Shown here piece after piece: positions 8,327 through 17,141 of a DNA stretch of 64,000 nucleotides. Below the pieces are notes generated by a model. It did not search any database. It was given only the letters and a program-made list of their open reading frames with translations, and was not told the origin of the DNA. Numbering within the stretch: the stretch's first letter is position 1; each line of letters begins with the position of its first letter. Position numbers and translations under genes: made by a program. The stretch lies in assembly GCA_023150915.1 (NCBI GenBank), contig JAKLKA010000011.1, forward strand, positions 1-64,000. Direction: 5' to 3'. The stretch is from Polyangiaceae bacterium (GTDB taxonomy: Bacteria; Myxococcota_A; Polyangia; Polyangiales; Polyangiaceae).

Positions 8327-9964
8327 CTACTTGGCCAGCTCGGCCAGGTATTCCTCGAGGTTGGTCCAGCCGTCTTTGTCCAGGTCGCCGTTGCGGTCTG
8401 CAGCGTTTGCCGGGTTGAGCCCATGAGACAGCTCCCACGCATCGGCCATGCCGTCTCGGTCCACGTCTGCCACCGGCGTGCCCGATTGCAGTGGTGGGAA
8501 GCCGCCCACCTCGGCCTGCGAATGAAGATAGTTGCTCCACTTGCGGTCGACCACGTTCTTCACGATGCGCAGGTCCACGGCGTCGCGCTTCTTCCATGCG
8601 CCGGCCTGAGCCAGGACGGCGTCGTAGGCAGACTGGGCCGATTGCTCCGTCACCGGGACCGGCGGCGAGAACAGGGGCGCGTTGGACATCTGCGCCTTCA
8701 CGTTGCTGGCCGCGCTGGTGATGACCGAGCTCGGCGTGTCGTTGTCCGTCCAGACGAGCGACCACTCGCTGCCCGTGTCGGTCTTCCGATTGGGGCCGAT
8801 GTTGCCCGCCACGTGCACCTTCACCTGGCCGCTCACGCCGTGCTTCAGCTCTGCGTGGATCTCTGCCCGCGGTGCGGCGCTTGGATTGTACAGATACAGG
8901 TTCTTCCGGAAGTGGAAGAAGAAGTCGATGTTGCTGGCTGCGCTGGGGTTGGTCTCGATGCCGGTCGTGTAGCGCGAGCCCGACGCTTCGTAGTCGAAGA
9001 AGACGTTGTTCACCGCCTCCATCTGCACGTCGTAGCCCTGGCTGTTCGTCGCGTCGTTGGCCTCGAACTGCGGCCCCCGCATCACATAGTTCGCCAGAAG
9101 CGAGTGGTGCAGGGTCAGCGTGCTCGCGCTGTCGTTCAGGCCGAAGGCGTGATTGGTCCCGTAGGGGTGAAGCTTGGGATCGCCCAGCGGCTCGGCCATC
9201 AGCGCCCACTGGATGGTCACGTTCTGGTTCTGGACGATGCCGAAGATCTCGTCGCAGCTCCACGAGAGTGACACGTGATCGAAGATGACGTTCTTCGAGT
9301 CGTCGATCGAAACAGCGTCCAGGCCGATGGACCCCGTCGGCTGGCCGCTCGCCAGGATGTCGATGTCGCCGCGACGGATGCGCAAGAAACGGACGACGAT
9401 GTCGTGCGCCTTGTCGATGTCGACGCTGCGATCGCGGAGCGTGATCCCGTCGCCGGGCGCGGTCTGCCCTGCGAGCGTGAGGTTGCTCTTGTTGATGACG
9501 AGTCGGGACTCGAGCTTGATCTCGCCACCCACCTCGAAGACGATGGTCCGCGGGCCGCTCGCAGAGTTGATGCCTTCGCGCAGCGAGCCAGGGCCGCTGT
9601 CGGCCAGCGTGGTCACGTGGTAGACGTCGCCGCCTCGGCCGCCCTTGGCGTTGGCGCCAAAGCCCTCCGCACCGGGGAACGCCCGCAGCGGCCCGGTGGC
9701 GCCTCCGCCCGCGCCGCCTGTCCCGGCGTCGACGCCGGCGTCGGCTGCTCCGGTGCCGGCAGTGCCCCCAGCGCCCGCGGCCCCACCCGTGCCCGCAGCC
9801 GCGCCAACGCCCGCGGCGCCGGCGGCGCCCGCCGTTCCGCCGGTGCCCGGCGCGCCCCCGCCCCCGGCGGACTGCCCGGGGCTATCGTCCGCGGCGCACC
9901 CGACGACGACGCCGAAGACCAGCCAACGAAGTCCCGAGGTCCAGCGCGGCTCCACATCGGCCAT
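8327..9964 (-). CDS. Exported pectate lyase, polysaccharide lyase family 1
   Basis: The 545-residue protein has lipobox VVVGC (Cys23), a Gly/Ala linker and then a right-handed beta-helix lyase domain starting at FPGAEGFGANAKGGRGG, the hallmark of PL1 pectate lyases. Later hallmarks are GPRTIVFEVGG, LTLAGQTAPGDG and VIFDHVSLSWSCDE. Such enzymes cleave polygalacturonate by Ca-dependent beta-elimination. The last 45 residues hold two Asp-rich Ca-binding loops (DVDRDGMADAWE and DRNGDLDKDGWTNLEE) like thrombospondin-3 or dockerin-type repeats. ATG 9964 places the signal peptide at the N-terminus. With the GH31 and GH-like genes it suggests use of plant-type polysaccharide. Confidence 0.92.
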   Translation of the reverse strand: MADVEPRWTSGLRWLVFGVVVGCAADDSPGQSAGGGGAPGTGGTAGAAGAAGVGAAAGTGGAAGAGGTAGTGAADAGVDAGTGGAGGGATGPLRAFPGAEGFGANAKGGRGGDVYHVTTLADSGPGSLREGINSASGPRTIVFEVGGEIKLESRLVINKSNLTLAGQTAPGDGITLRDRSVDIDKAHDIVVRFLRIRRGDIDILASGQPTGSIGLDAVSIDDSKNVIFDHVSLSWSCDEIFGIVQNQNVTIQWALMAEPLGDPKLHPYGTNHAFGLNDSASTLTLHHSLLANYVMRGPQFEANDATNSQGYDVQMEAVNNVFFDYEASGSRYTTGIETNPSAASNIDFFFHFRKNLYLYNPSAAPRAEIHAELKHGVSGQVKVHVAGNIGPNRKTDTGSEWSLVWTDNDTPSSVITSAASNVKAQMSNAPLFSPPVPVTEQSAQSAYDAVLAQAGAWKKRDAVDLRIVKNVVDRKWSNYLHSQAEVGGFPPLQSGTPVADVDRDGMADAWELSHGLNPANAADRNGDLDKDGWTNLEEYLAELAK

Positions 9965-10082
9965 TTTGGGTGCAGTCGATCCGCCCCGCAAACACTTTCC
10001 GCGGGGGCTCGCCAAAGCGCGCCGCGCGGGCGTGCCGTCGTCGAGGGCCCTTCGGTTCATTCCGAACGAAGGAGATCAGCTG

Positions 10083-10910
10083 TCAGTCCACCAGCTCTGC
10101 CGGTGCGCGATCGGTGAACGCGCCTGCGGCGATCCAGCGCTCGAGCGGACCCACCGGAACGTCGAGTGCGCGGAGCCCCGGCACGATCAGCGTCTCGAGC
10201 GCGTCGACCAGGGCCGCGTGGATGACCTCGCCCGGCGGCGCACCGTGCGCCGACAGCGCGGGGTGGTGCTCGGGGTCCACGGGGCTCTCTTCCTGCCACA
10301 GGCGCAAGTTCAGGTACGCCATCGGCAAGAGCCAGCGCCCGAGCTGGCGGCGCGTGTCGCTCGAAGTAGTCGCGAGATACGCCCAGCCGACGCGGCCGTG
10401 GTCGACCTCGTCACTCAGGAGCTCGCGCAGGGCGTGCCGCGCGAGCCCGCCGGTGGCGTGCGACAGGCAGCTCTCGAGGAACGCGGTCGCGGTGGTCTCG
10501 TTCAGCACGCATTGCCCCACGACGTGCAGGGTGTCGCGGAGCTCGGGGGAGGCGCCGCGGTGCTCGGGCACCACCAGCGCGAGCAGCGCCGGGCTCGGGA
10601 GCGGGCGCCCCGCGAAGCGTGACGCCACCACTCGACTGAGCTCCGCGTGGCGGTACTCGTCGTCGACGGCCCGCTCGGCGAGCCGCACCAGCGCCTCGTC
10701 TGGCGAGCGACGCGCCAGAGCCTGCGCGACCACGCCGAACGAGTCCGCCACCCGCCGCTCCATCGCCGCGCGGCTGAGCCAGATCCCAGCGAGCTTCGTC
10801 CGCAGCTCGGGCGCCAAGGCTTCGATGGCTTCGTCGCGCTCGGGCAGCGGCTTCTGGGTCAAGCGCCCGCCCCAGCGACCCTCGCGCGTGTGCTCGATGC
10901 GCGCCATCAT
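10083..10910 (-). CDS. Ferritin-like di-iron fold protein
   Basis: The 275-residue soluble helical protein has two Glu-x-x-His motifs in separate helices, Glu85-His88 (DDEYRHAE) and one in LLSDEVDHGRVGW, plus Glu51 in an earlier helix. That is the pattern of a four-helix di-iron carboxylate bundle. The reaction is unknown; oxygenase, oxidase or iron-binding roles are all possible. The ATGATG at 10910-10905 overlaps the stop codon of the upstream lipoprotein gene (ATGA), so translation is probably coupled. Either Met could start. Confidence 0.78.
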   Translation of the reverse strand: MMARIEHTREGRWGGRLTQKPLPERDEAIEALAPELRTKLAGIWLSRAAMERRVADSFGVVAQALARRSPDEALVRLAERAVDDEYRHAELSRVVASRFAGRPLPSPALLALVVPEHRGASPELRDTLHVVGQCVLNETTATAFLESCLSHATGGLARHALRELLSDEVDHGRVGWAYLATTSSDTRRQLGRWLLPMAYLNLRLWQEESPVDPEHHPALSAHGAPPGEVIHAALVDALETLIVPGLRALDVPVGPLERWIAAGAFTDRAPAELVD

Positions 10911-11365
10911 TCGCAGGGCTCCGGCGGTTGGATGTTGCCGGCGGGCGTCGCGCCCCCCATGCAGTGCCACTCTGCCCCCACGCACTCGAGGGGATAGAGC
11001 TTGCAGCCGCCCGCCCCGTCGGGCCCGTAGCACCAGGGCGCGTCGAGCGTCGCGCACGCGTCGTAGGGGCCGCACACCTCGCGCCCGGACTTGGTGATGG
11101 GCCAGGTTGCGTCACAGAACGCCTCGAGGATGACGTCTTTCGCTGCGTCGGGTGCACCCGCGTCCGCCGAGCCGGAATCGGGTGCCATGGAAGCGTCGGG
11201 GTGAACGCCCGCGTCGTGCAGCGGCAGAGCCGCGTCGATCGGCGGCGCGCCGGCGTCATCGGGCGGCAGGTCGGCGGGGGAATCGCGCTCCATGCGCCCC
11301 CCACAGGCCACGCTTCCCAGGGACATACCGACCGCGACCACGGCGTGAAAGAGCTTGGATGCCAT
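10907..11365 (-). CDS. Cys-containing lipoprotein upstream of ferritin-like gene
   Basis: The 152-residue protein has lipobox LGSVAC (Cys at about 21) and an Asp/Pro/Ala-rich linker with repeated DAG motifs. A C-terminal domain of about 80 residues carries eight Cys residues, suggesting disulfides. The family is not recognised. The stop overlaps the start of the ferritin-like gene by 4 nt, so the two form one operon. The ATG at 11365 begins the signal peptide, and a palindromic operator-like site lies 60 bp upstream. Confidence 0.72.
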   Translation of the reverse strand: MASKLFHAVVAVGMSLGSVACGGRMERDSPADLPPDDAGAPPIDAALPLHDAGVHPDASMAPDSGSADAGAPDAAKDVILEAFCDATWPITKSGREVCGPYDACATLDAPWCYGPDGAGGCKLYPLECVGAEWHCMGGATPAGNIQPPEPCE

Positions 11366-11425
11366 TCGAAGACCTCGGGTCGAGTATGGCGACGGGCATC
11401 GTTTCAGCCATCTGAAAGATTCGAA

Positions 11426-11445
11426 GCATTCGTTCGAATGAATGC
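11426..11445. promoter_or_regulatory. 20-bp near-perfect palindrome, operator candidate
   Basis: The sequence GCATTCGTTCGAATGAATGC is a 20-bp dyad with one mismatched pair, centred on TTCGAA, and overlaps a second inverted repeat (ATTCGAA / TTCGAAT). It lies 60-80 bp upstream of the lipoprotein/ferritin-like operon in an AT-richer patch, where a regulator of that operon could bind. Confidence 0.5.
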
Positions 11446-11593
11446 AACGAACCGAGCCGGTGCCTTCAGTCGCCGCTGCCCAAGGCGCACACCCAGGCGC
11501 CGGACGCGTGGACGCAGTGGAGCGAGGTCGGAAGCCCCGTGGCGCTCTTGGCTCGGTCGTCGCTGTCTTCGGCCCGAGTGATACGCTCGGGGC

Positions 11594-11953
11594 ATGGGCG
11601 ACGGCGACGACCGCGAAGCAGAGCTGGAGCGCGCGGCTGAGGAGCACGAAGCGTATTCGCGTCATGCCGTGGCGTTCGCCGTTGGCTTCGGATTCGCCCT
11701 CCTCGGCGCGGTGCTCTTCGGGCTCTCACGCTGGCTGACCGCGGCAGGTCTGGTGCTCGCTGGCCTTGCGTGGATGCACTCGGGCCAAGTCGCTTGGGAG
11801 AGCGGGGTTCACATGTTCGGCGGGATGCGCCCGGGCGGGTTCGGTCAGTTCATGGTCACTCGGCGCTCTCAGAGCGGCGCTCGCGTGGTTGCCGCCGTGC
11901 TGGTCGTGCTGGGCATGATGAGCATCGGCGCAGCGCTGGGCGCGCTGGTCTGA
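11594..11953 (+). CDS. Small membrane protein
   Basis: The 119-residue protein has a charged N-terminal stretch (Glu/Arg/Asp-rich, about 22 residues) followed by three hydrophobic helices (about residues 25-45, 48-64 and 97-118). The loop between helices 2 and 3 holds a Gly/Met-rich turn (MFGGMRPGGFG). No family recognised. It stands alone between divergent and convergent neighbours. Confidence 0.7.
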   Translation: MGDGDDREAELERAAEEHEAYSRHAVAFAVGFGFALLGAVLFGLSRWLTAAGLVLAGLAWMHSGQVAWESGVHMFGGMRPGGFGQFMVTRRSQSGARVVAAVLVVLGMMSIGAALGALV

Positions 11954-12119
11954 CGTGATGTCAATGGCCACGATGCCGAGCGCCGCCGTCGTGAAGGTCG
12001 GTTCGTCGTCGCTGTGCGACGTAGCTCGTTGTGGCGGTGGGGGAACGACGCGCGCTCTCCACTTGCCGGCAGCGGCGAGCACCGTGGGGGCGTTCACCTA
12101 CCGGGAGAGGTCGTCGCGC

Positions 12120-12911
12120 TCACTCCACACCCTGGAACCACCAAGCGTACGGCGCCGGGTAGTCCGCGGCGTTGGCCTCGTACGAACGCACGACTGAGGC
12201 CTGCCACTTCTGTCCCGCGAGATCCACGCTGGCGATCTGGCCGTACGGAACCGTGACGGAGGGCTTGCCGGGCGGGGCGAAGCTCAGCGCGTAGAGCTTG
12301 CCGCTGCCGCCGCCCGGGCACGGGACGAGCGTGGCCGTCACCTCGAAGGGCGCGTCCGGGTGCTTCAGCTCTCCGTCGGCCGCCAGGAGATGGAAGCGGT
12401 CGTGGCTGGCCACGGGATTGGGCTGCCCGTTCCAGGTCGGAACGTTGCGGATGGCGAGGGTTCGGCTGCTGTTCCACCCGGCGTGCTCGACGGCGTGCAC
12501 GCTGACGAAGGCCCCCACCGGCGCGACGAAATCGAGCAGGGGCGCGTCCAGCGTCAGCTTGCGTGGATTCGCGCTGCACGCGCTGTTCGCGGGGCAGTCG
12601 TCGATCGTGAGCTCGTTCTTGGCAGAGGCCGTCACCTTGCCCGTGGTCGACCAGTCGAACGACACGATGCCCGCGTCGCCGGGATGGGGAGTCACGGTGA
12701 CCCAGACGTTCTTCGCGGGGTGCCAGCAGGTCGCTCCGCTGCTGCCCCCGGCGCCGCTGCTGCCCGCGGTGCCTCCGCTGCCCGCGGTGCCTCCGCTGCC
12801 CGCAGTGCCTCCGCTGCCCGCAGAACCTCCGCTGCCGTCGCTGCGCGTCTCTCCGTCGCACGAGGCGACCAAACAAACCAAAGCCAAGCTTCCCAACGCC
12901 CGCAAAGCCAT
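12120..12911 (-). CDS. Gly/Ser-linker lipoprotein, function unknown
   Basis: The 263-residue protein has lipobox LVASC (Cys18), a Gly/Ser/Ala linker coded by an 18-bp tandem repeat, and a domain of about 215 residues. The domain has beta-rich character (WFQGVE end, FDWSTTGKVTASAKNEL) and a Cys pair (DDCPANSAC). The family is not recognised. ATG 12911 is where the signal peptide begins. A short convergent gap separates it from the membrane protein gene. Confidence 0.7.
   Translation of the reverse strand: MALRALGSLALVCLVASCDGETRSDGSGGSAGSGGTAGSGGTAGSGGTAGSSGAGGSSGATCWHPAKNVWVTVTPHPGDAGIVSFDWSTTGKVTASAKNELTIDDCPANSACSANPRKLTLDAPLLDFVAPVGAFVSVHAVEHAGWNSSRTLAIRNVPTWNGQPNPVASHDRFHLLAADGELKHPDAPFEVTATLVPCPGGGSGKLYALSFAPPGKPSVTVPYGQIASVDLAGQKWQASVVRSYEANAADYPAPYAWWFQGVE
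12760..12831. repeat. 18-bp tandem repeat coding linker
   Basis: Four units of about 18 bp (CTGCCCGCGGTGCCTCCG, later units diverged) code a repeated Gly-Ser-Gly-Gly-Thr-Ala linker in the minus-strand lipoprotein gene. Confidence 0.8.
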
Positions 12912-12969
12912 GGCGCTGTCATAGCACCGCGAGAGGGGCCGCGCCCGCCCACCGTCAGCGCCGGATTCG

Positions 12970-13108
12970 GCGGGCACGACTGCGCGCTGGATGCTTCGCG
13001 CTTCGTGCGACGGTCGAGCCAAGGCACGACACGAACCCAGGCGATGATCGCCCAGGCGACGAGGCTCAGCACCATGAACACGGCAAGCAGCTGGGCCGAG
13101 GGCGGCAT
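12970..13108 (-). pseudogene. Possible N-terminal fragment of a membrane protein
   Basis: In the 344-base gap between two lipoprotein genes the minus strand codes a Met followed by one clear membrane helix (LLAVFMVLSLVAWAIIAWV) and then VVPWLDRRTKREA. This recalls the start of a family of small membrane proteins with a PWL-x-RRPRREAL-type turn. The frame then dissolves into low-complexity translation without a proper end, so I read it as a remnant. The rest of the gap shows nothing. Confidence 0.35.
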
Positions 13109-13255
13109 CGGCCTCGTCGGAGCCGCAGCCACCGCCCAGCACCTCCAGCAGATCCGCGCCGCAGACGGCCGCCACCACGGCGCCGCTACGGCTGGCGGAA
13201 CTTCGCCCCCGAGCAAATGGTTGCGGAGACCTCGGACTTCTCGGAGAGTCGCGGC

Positions 13256-13930
13256 ATGAACCGAAGTTTGCCGAGGGCCCTGGTCTTGATTGCCGTGCTC
13301 GTCTGCTTGCTCCTGGCGTGCAAGCGGAAGGAGCAAGGCGGCTCGGGCTCGGTGGGCGATCGCGCGGCCAAGCTCAAGCCGGACGCCAAGAAGCGCCTGG
13401 AGCAGTTGGCGGCGCTCGCACCGAAGGTGAAGGCCGAGGCGGCCGTCAGCTCGGACAAGCCGGTGTCCGTCAAGCTCTCCCGCAAGACCGTGGCGATCCT
13501 CGGCGAGCAGTGGCTGACCGATCCCAATCGCAGCGCATCGAGCGAGGAGCTGAAGTTCGACAACACGCTGCTCTCGCTGTGCAAGCACGGCACGGAGGGT
13601 GAGCCGAAGAGCGCGGACGACCTCAGGTACCTGGAGGACTGCGTCGCGCTCGAGACCGTGGCGGTAGTCCGCCAGCGGAGCCTGGAACGTCCCAGGATCA
13701 AGATGAAGTCCAAGAGCTACGACAGCGGTCAGCTCAAGGCCGACGTCCTGGTCTTCGAGCTGGCGACGGCCAAGCTGCTCGGCGCCTACGACCTCCACGT
13801 GTCGAACGATCCGGAGCTGAAGCTGCCGGCTGGCGACCAGTCCGAGAAGGACTGGCTCGGGCTCGCGATGGCCGACCTCGTGGTCAACGCCCAATCGAAG
13901 GTCGAGGAGAAGCTCGGGATCAAGCTCTAG
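13256..13930 (+). CDS. Lipoprotein of unknown function
   Basis: The 224-residue protein has a strong signal peptide and lipobox (VCLLLAC, Cys22). The mature part is rich in Lys and Glu with predicted helices and ends AQSKVEEKLGIKL. There are only two further Cys residues. The family is not recognised. ATG 13256 (MNRSLPRALVL) is preferred over an upstream in-frame start because it leaves a normal signal peptide. Confidence 0.72.
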   Translation: MNRSLPRALVLIAVLVCLLLACKRKEQGGSGSVGDRAAKLKPDAKKRLEQLAALAPKVKAEAAVSSDKPVSVKLSRKTVAILGEQWLTDPNRSASSEELKFDNTLLSLCKHGTEGEPKSADDLRYLEDCVALETVAVVRQRSLERPRIKMKSKSYDSGQLKADVLVFELATAKLLGAYDLHVSNDPELKLPAGDQSEKDWLGLAMADLVVNAQSKVEEKLGIKL

Positions 13931-13941
13931 GCCGCGGGCTC

Positions 13942-14412
13942 GTGGCGAGCTGCGCCATGAGGAAGATCATTTGCCGCGCCCTCCGCGCGGTTTTCTTGAT
14001 GCGCGTGCGGCCCGCCCGCCATTCGAACACTACCGTCGAGCTGCTCTCGGCGCCGGCCGCGGGAGGCAACTCGACGGTGCTTCTCAACCTTCCGCCGACC
14101 TTTGCCGAAGCGCATCCCGACGCTGCTCAGGAGGTCGCGGGCTGGGCTCGCGCGAAGGACGCGCGGCTGCTCGCCGACGAGCTGGAAGCCTTTGCGGGCT
14201 CGCCGGACCTGACCCCGGCATTGAGCTCGCTCGACATCCCGATCCTGGCGCGGGTCGGCGAGCTCGACGTTTCGACGCCCATTGCACTGAGTGAAGTCAT
14301 CGTGGGCGCAGCGCGGCGCGGGCGCCTCGAGGTCGTGCCAAGAGTCGGGCACGCCCTCTTGCTGGAAGATCTGACCGGCACGGTCGAAGCGGTGCGTCGG
14401 GCGTTGGCCTAG
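13942..14412 (+). pseudogene. Truncated alpha/beta hydrolase
   Basis: The last roughly 75 residues carry the third and second catalytic elements of an alpha/beta hydrolase, an Asp in LARVGELDVSTP and a His in PRVGHALLLED, with normal spacing to the C-terminus. The first half of the fold, including the nucleophile-elbow Gly-x-Ser-x-Gly, is absent. The region before it (RLLADELEAFAG) looks like a shortened cap. The gene is therefore an N-terminally deleted remnant. An expressed product from GTG 13942 or ATG 13957 would be inactive as a hydrolase. Confidence 0.6.
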
Positions 14413-14630
14413 CGCCCCGCCCTCACTTGCGGCCCTCCCACAGCGCTCGCAACGCAGCGCGCGTGCCAACCCGAGCGGCTGGAATTGGCCCTGCTCCCGG
14501 CCCGTATGACACAGGCTGGCACACGACGGCGGGCGCCGGAGTCAGGTGAGCCTCGCGCAGCGTGACGTCGTCCAAGGTCGGTAGCAGGCTGGGTCTGGGG
14601 CGGCGCCCGGGAAAGAAGTAGAGTGAGCGG

Positions 14631-14834
14631 ATGAGGATCGGCGTCTTGGCGAAGGCCATCTCGACCAGCGCGAAGGAGACGGACGCCTCGGGGGTGGCCT
14701 ATTTCTTCAACGTCGAGCCTGGCCCGCTCTCGCTCACCGCCAAGCGCTCGAGCACCGGCCAGGTCCTGGGGAAGGCCAGCGTCCGGACCCGCGCGGCGAC
14801 CGCGACCGCTCTGTATTTCCACCCGACACCTTAG
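14631..14834 (+). pseudogene. Fragment of a carboxypeptidase-regulatory-like beta domain
   Basis: The 67 residues read like the end of a carboxypeptidase regulatory-like (beta-sandwich) domain common in myxobacterial lipoproteins: TDASGVAYFFNVEPGPLSLT, then GQVLGKASV and ALYFHPTP before the stop. There is no signal peptide and only one repeat, so this is probably the tail of a lost larger gene. The 218 bases before it show no convincing gene. Confidence 0.4.
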
Positions 14835-15037
14835 TCGGCATCAGGGCAGCGCGCAGTCGTTTTCGGGGGCCGGAGCAGGTCAGAGGTCCGTGGGGCGGCG
14901 CACTTCTCGATGTCGATTTCAACTGCGCGCACCAGGAGCTGACGCCCCCGGCCGGACCATCGATCGGCGGCGCGGGCGGGGCCAGGCACCGGCGCAGCGC
15001 TGGGCGCGCCGTTCGGTGGTTCGGCTTCGGGTCGGAT

Positions 15038-17122
15038 TCAGTGCCGGTGCAGTGAAACCGCCGAGCCCCGCGGCGCCATGCTGGGGCGGTGCGAGAACAC
15101 GTCGGGCGCCTCGGCGGCCGGCGGATAGATGAATTGCAGCGGCGAGCGCAAGAAGCGGCCGAGCACCGCGAACAACAGGCGAATGCCGCGGCTGATGGGC
15201 ACTTCACGCGCGCGGAATGCGACGCCCAGCGCCAGCAAGAAGCTGATGCCGAAGTTCATACTGCCAATGGCCACGATGCCGAGCGCCGCCCAGCCCACGC
15301 TGGGGTCGGTCAGCGCCGAGAGCCCCAGCGCCTTCACCGACAGCGCCAGCGCGCCGGACGAGAGCGTGACGTGGCGCACGTCGAGCGGCAGGCCGAAGAA
15401 CTTGCCGAACGCGGGGGTCATGCCCAAGAGCACGCCCAGCGCCACGCTGCCGCCGAAGCCCGCCACGTGCTTCTTCACCATCTTGCCCAGCCAGCGAAAC
15501 AGGCCCCTGCCCAGGAAGCGCTTGAAGCGATGCTCGGCGATGGCCTCGGGGATGCGGCGATACACCGCCCAGTTCTCGAGCCACCCCGCGCCCAGGCTGG
15601 AAGCCCAGAGCAGCACGCCGGTCAAGACGGCGTAGGGGATGGTGCCGCTCTTGTAGACGTGGAACGAGTCGACGGTGTACTGCGCGTTTTCGACGTCGAG
15701 GAACGAGCGGCCGTAGATCGCCCGGAACACGAAATCGAAGACGATCGCCGAGGGGATCACCACGCCGATGTTGCCCAGCGCCGCCGCCAGCTGCGAACGG
15801 CAGATGCGTGCAATGGTGGTGATCAAGTCGTCGAGCTGGTGCGCGTCGCGCTGGGCGCGGATCGAGCCTGCCAGGGCCGCGGCGGTCATGCTGGGCTGCT
15901 TGGTGGCCAGGGTGAAGCCGAGCAGCTGCATGCCGACGAAGCTGCCGGCGTAGTTCACCGCCGAGATCATGCCGTCGACCGCCGGCGCGAAGTGCCCCCA
16001 CTTGGTGAAGAACTTCGCCACGCAGGTGAAGACCGTCATGAAGCCGCCGCCGCCCGCCGAGGCCAGCATCTTCCACCACTCGCCGCGCGACACGGTGATG
16101 TAGTGCTCGCCGGTCTCGCCGGCGCGCTCGATGACCTTCCGCGCGAGCAGCTGCGTGTTGTCTTTCACCACGCCGCGCACGCTGCTCTCGCGCAGGCGCG
16201 CGCGGCAGAGCTCGGCCAGGAACAGGGTCTCGGCGGTCACCAGCTCGGTGGTGGTGCGTGGGTCCAGCGCCACCAAGATCGCCTCGACCCGGTCCAGCGA
16301 TTTCGCGATCACGTCCAGGCGGTAGACCACGTCCACGCTGACGCCGAAGCGTTCGAGGTTGTCGTGCACGGCCACCATGTCGCGGCGGCACAGCAGGCAC
16401 AGGTCGGCCAGCTCGTCGCGGCGGGCGTGGGGCAGGCGGAAGAACGGTGACTCGCGCACCGGGCCGCCGGGCCCGCGCTGCCGGATGTCGTCGGACAGGC
16501 CCAGGGCCGAGACCCGCGTGGTGAGCAGCGCCAGCGCGTCTTCGGTGGAGTCGCGTAACGGTTGCCACACGTCGCCCAGGCGGCCGAGCAGGTCGAGCGT
16601 CAGGCTGGCCGGCAGGTCTCCGAGCCAGTCCGCGTCGCGCTGCGACTCGAACATGCGCGCGAACATCCCGGCCAGGTCCCCGTGGTCCGGGGGCGAGGGC
16701 AAGAAGCGGCGCGCCAGCCGGTCGGTGGTCTCGTCGAACAGCCCGCGGTCGTTGGGCAAGCCGACCTCGCAGAGCAGCCTGAGCGAGCTGGCTTCGCGGA
16801 GCACTGACTCGATGCTCGCTCGCAGTCGCTCCCGGAACGCGGGTGCGATGTCCAGCGCCCGCACCACCAGGCGCAGGCGCGTGGTGGCCATGGCCTCGGG
16901 GGGCGCGCCCTCGACCGGCGGCGGCTTCGGACCGTCGCACACCCAGCGCGCCAGGCCGACCAGCGCGTCTTCGCGAGCCTCGAGGCTGGCGGCGGGATCG
17001 AGGGCCGTCAGGCGCGCGTGCAGTTGCTTGACGGCGCGGGTGGTGTGGCCCGCGGCGGTCAGGCCCCGAGCGAACGTGGACACGTCGGGAACGGAGATCT
17101 CCGGTGCCGCCGCCTCGCTCAC
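15038..17122 (-). CDS. gcr: Gcr-type (SpecificRecomb family) membrane protein
   Basis: This 694-residue protein belongs to the family annotated as site-specific recombinase Gcr (SpecificRecomb, PF10136). About 330 N-terminal residues are helical and soluble. The signature GEHYITVSRGEWWKML leads into a set of at least seven hydrophobic segments (about residues 345-660), including GVLLGMTPAFGKFFGLPLDV. Length is normal. Despite the name, the polytopic membrane topology and lack of recombinase residues argue against DNA recombination; the real function is unknown. It lies 19 bp downstream of the hydrolase gene on the same strand. Confidence 0.88.
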   Translation of the reverse strand: MSEAAAPEISVPDVSTFARGLTAAGHTTRAVKQLHARLTALDPAASLEAREDALVGLARWVCDGPKPPPVEGAPPEAMATTRLRLVVRALDIAPAFRERLRASIESVLREASSLRLLCEVGLPNDRGLFDETTDRLARRFLPSPPDHGDLAGMFARMFESQRDADWLGDLPASLTLDLLGRLGDVWQPLRDSTEDALALLTTRVSALGLSDDIRQRGPGGPVRESPFFRLPHARRDELADLCLLCRRDMVAVHDNLERFGVSVDVVYRLDVIAKSLDRVEAILVALDPRTTTELVTAETLFLAELCRARLRESSVRGVVKDNTQLLARKVIERAGETGEHYITVSRGEWWKMLASAGGGGFMTVFTCVAKFFTKWGHFAPAVDGMISAVNYAGSFVGMQLLGFTLATKQPSMTAAALAGSIRAQRDAHQLDDLITTIARICRSQLAAALGNIGVVIPSAIVFDFVFRAIYGRSFLDVENAQYTVDSFHVYKSGTIPYAVLTGVLLWASSLGAGWLENWAVYRRIPEAIAEHRFKRFLGRGLFRWLGKMVKKHVAGFGGSVALGVLLGMTPAFGKFFGLPLDVRHVTLSSGALALSVKALGLSALTDPSVGWAALGIVAIGSMNFGISFLLALGVAFRAREVPISRGIRLLFAVLGRFLRSPLQFIYPPAAEAPDVFSHRPSMAPRGSAVSLHRH

Positions 17123-17141
17123 CGCGACAGGCTAGCCCAAC

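Noticed and set aside
14423-14659. Minus-strand frame of 78 codons between two fragments
   Set aside because: It has a plausible composition but no recognisable motif, and it overlaps the plus-strand domain fragment start. There is too little to call a gene.
15038-17122. Gcr protein as evidence of a mobile element
   Set aside because: The family name says recombinase, but the protein is a polytopic membrane protein without recombinase residues or flanking repeats.
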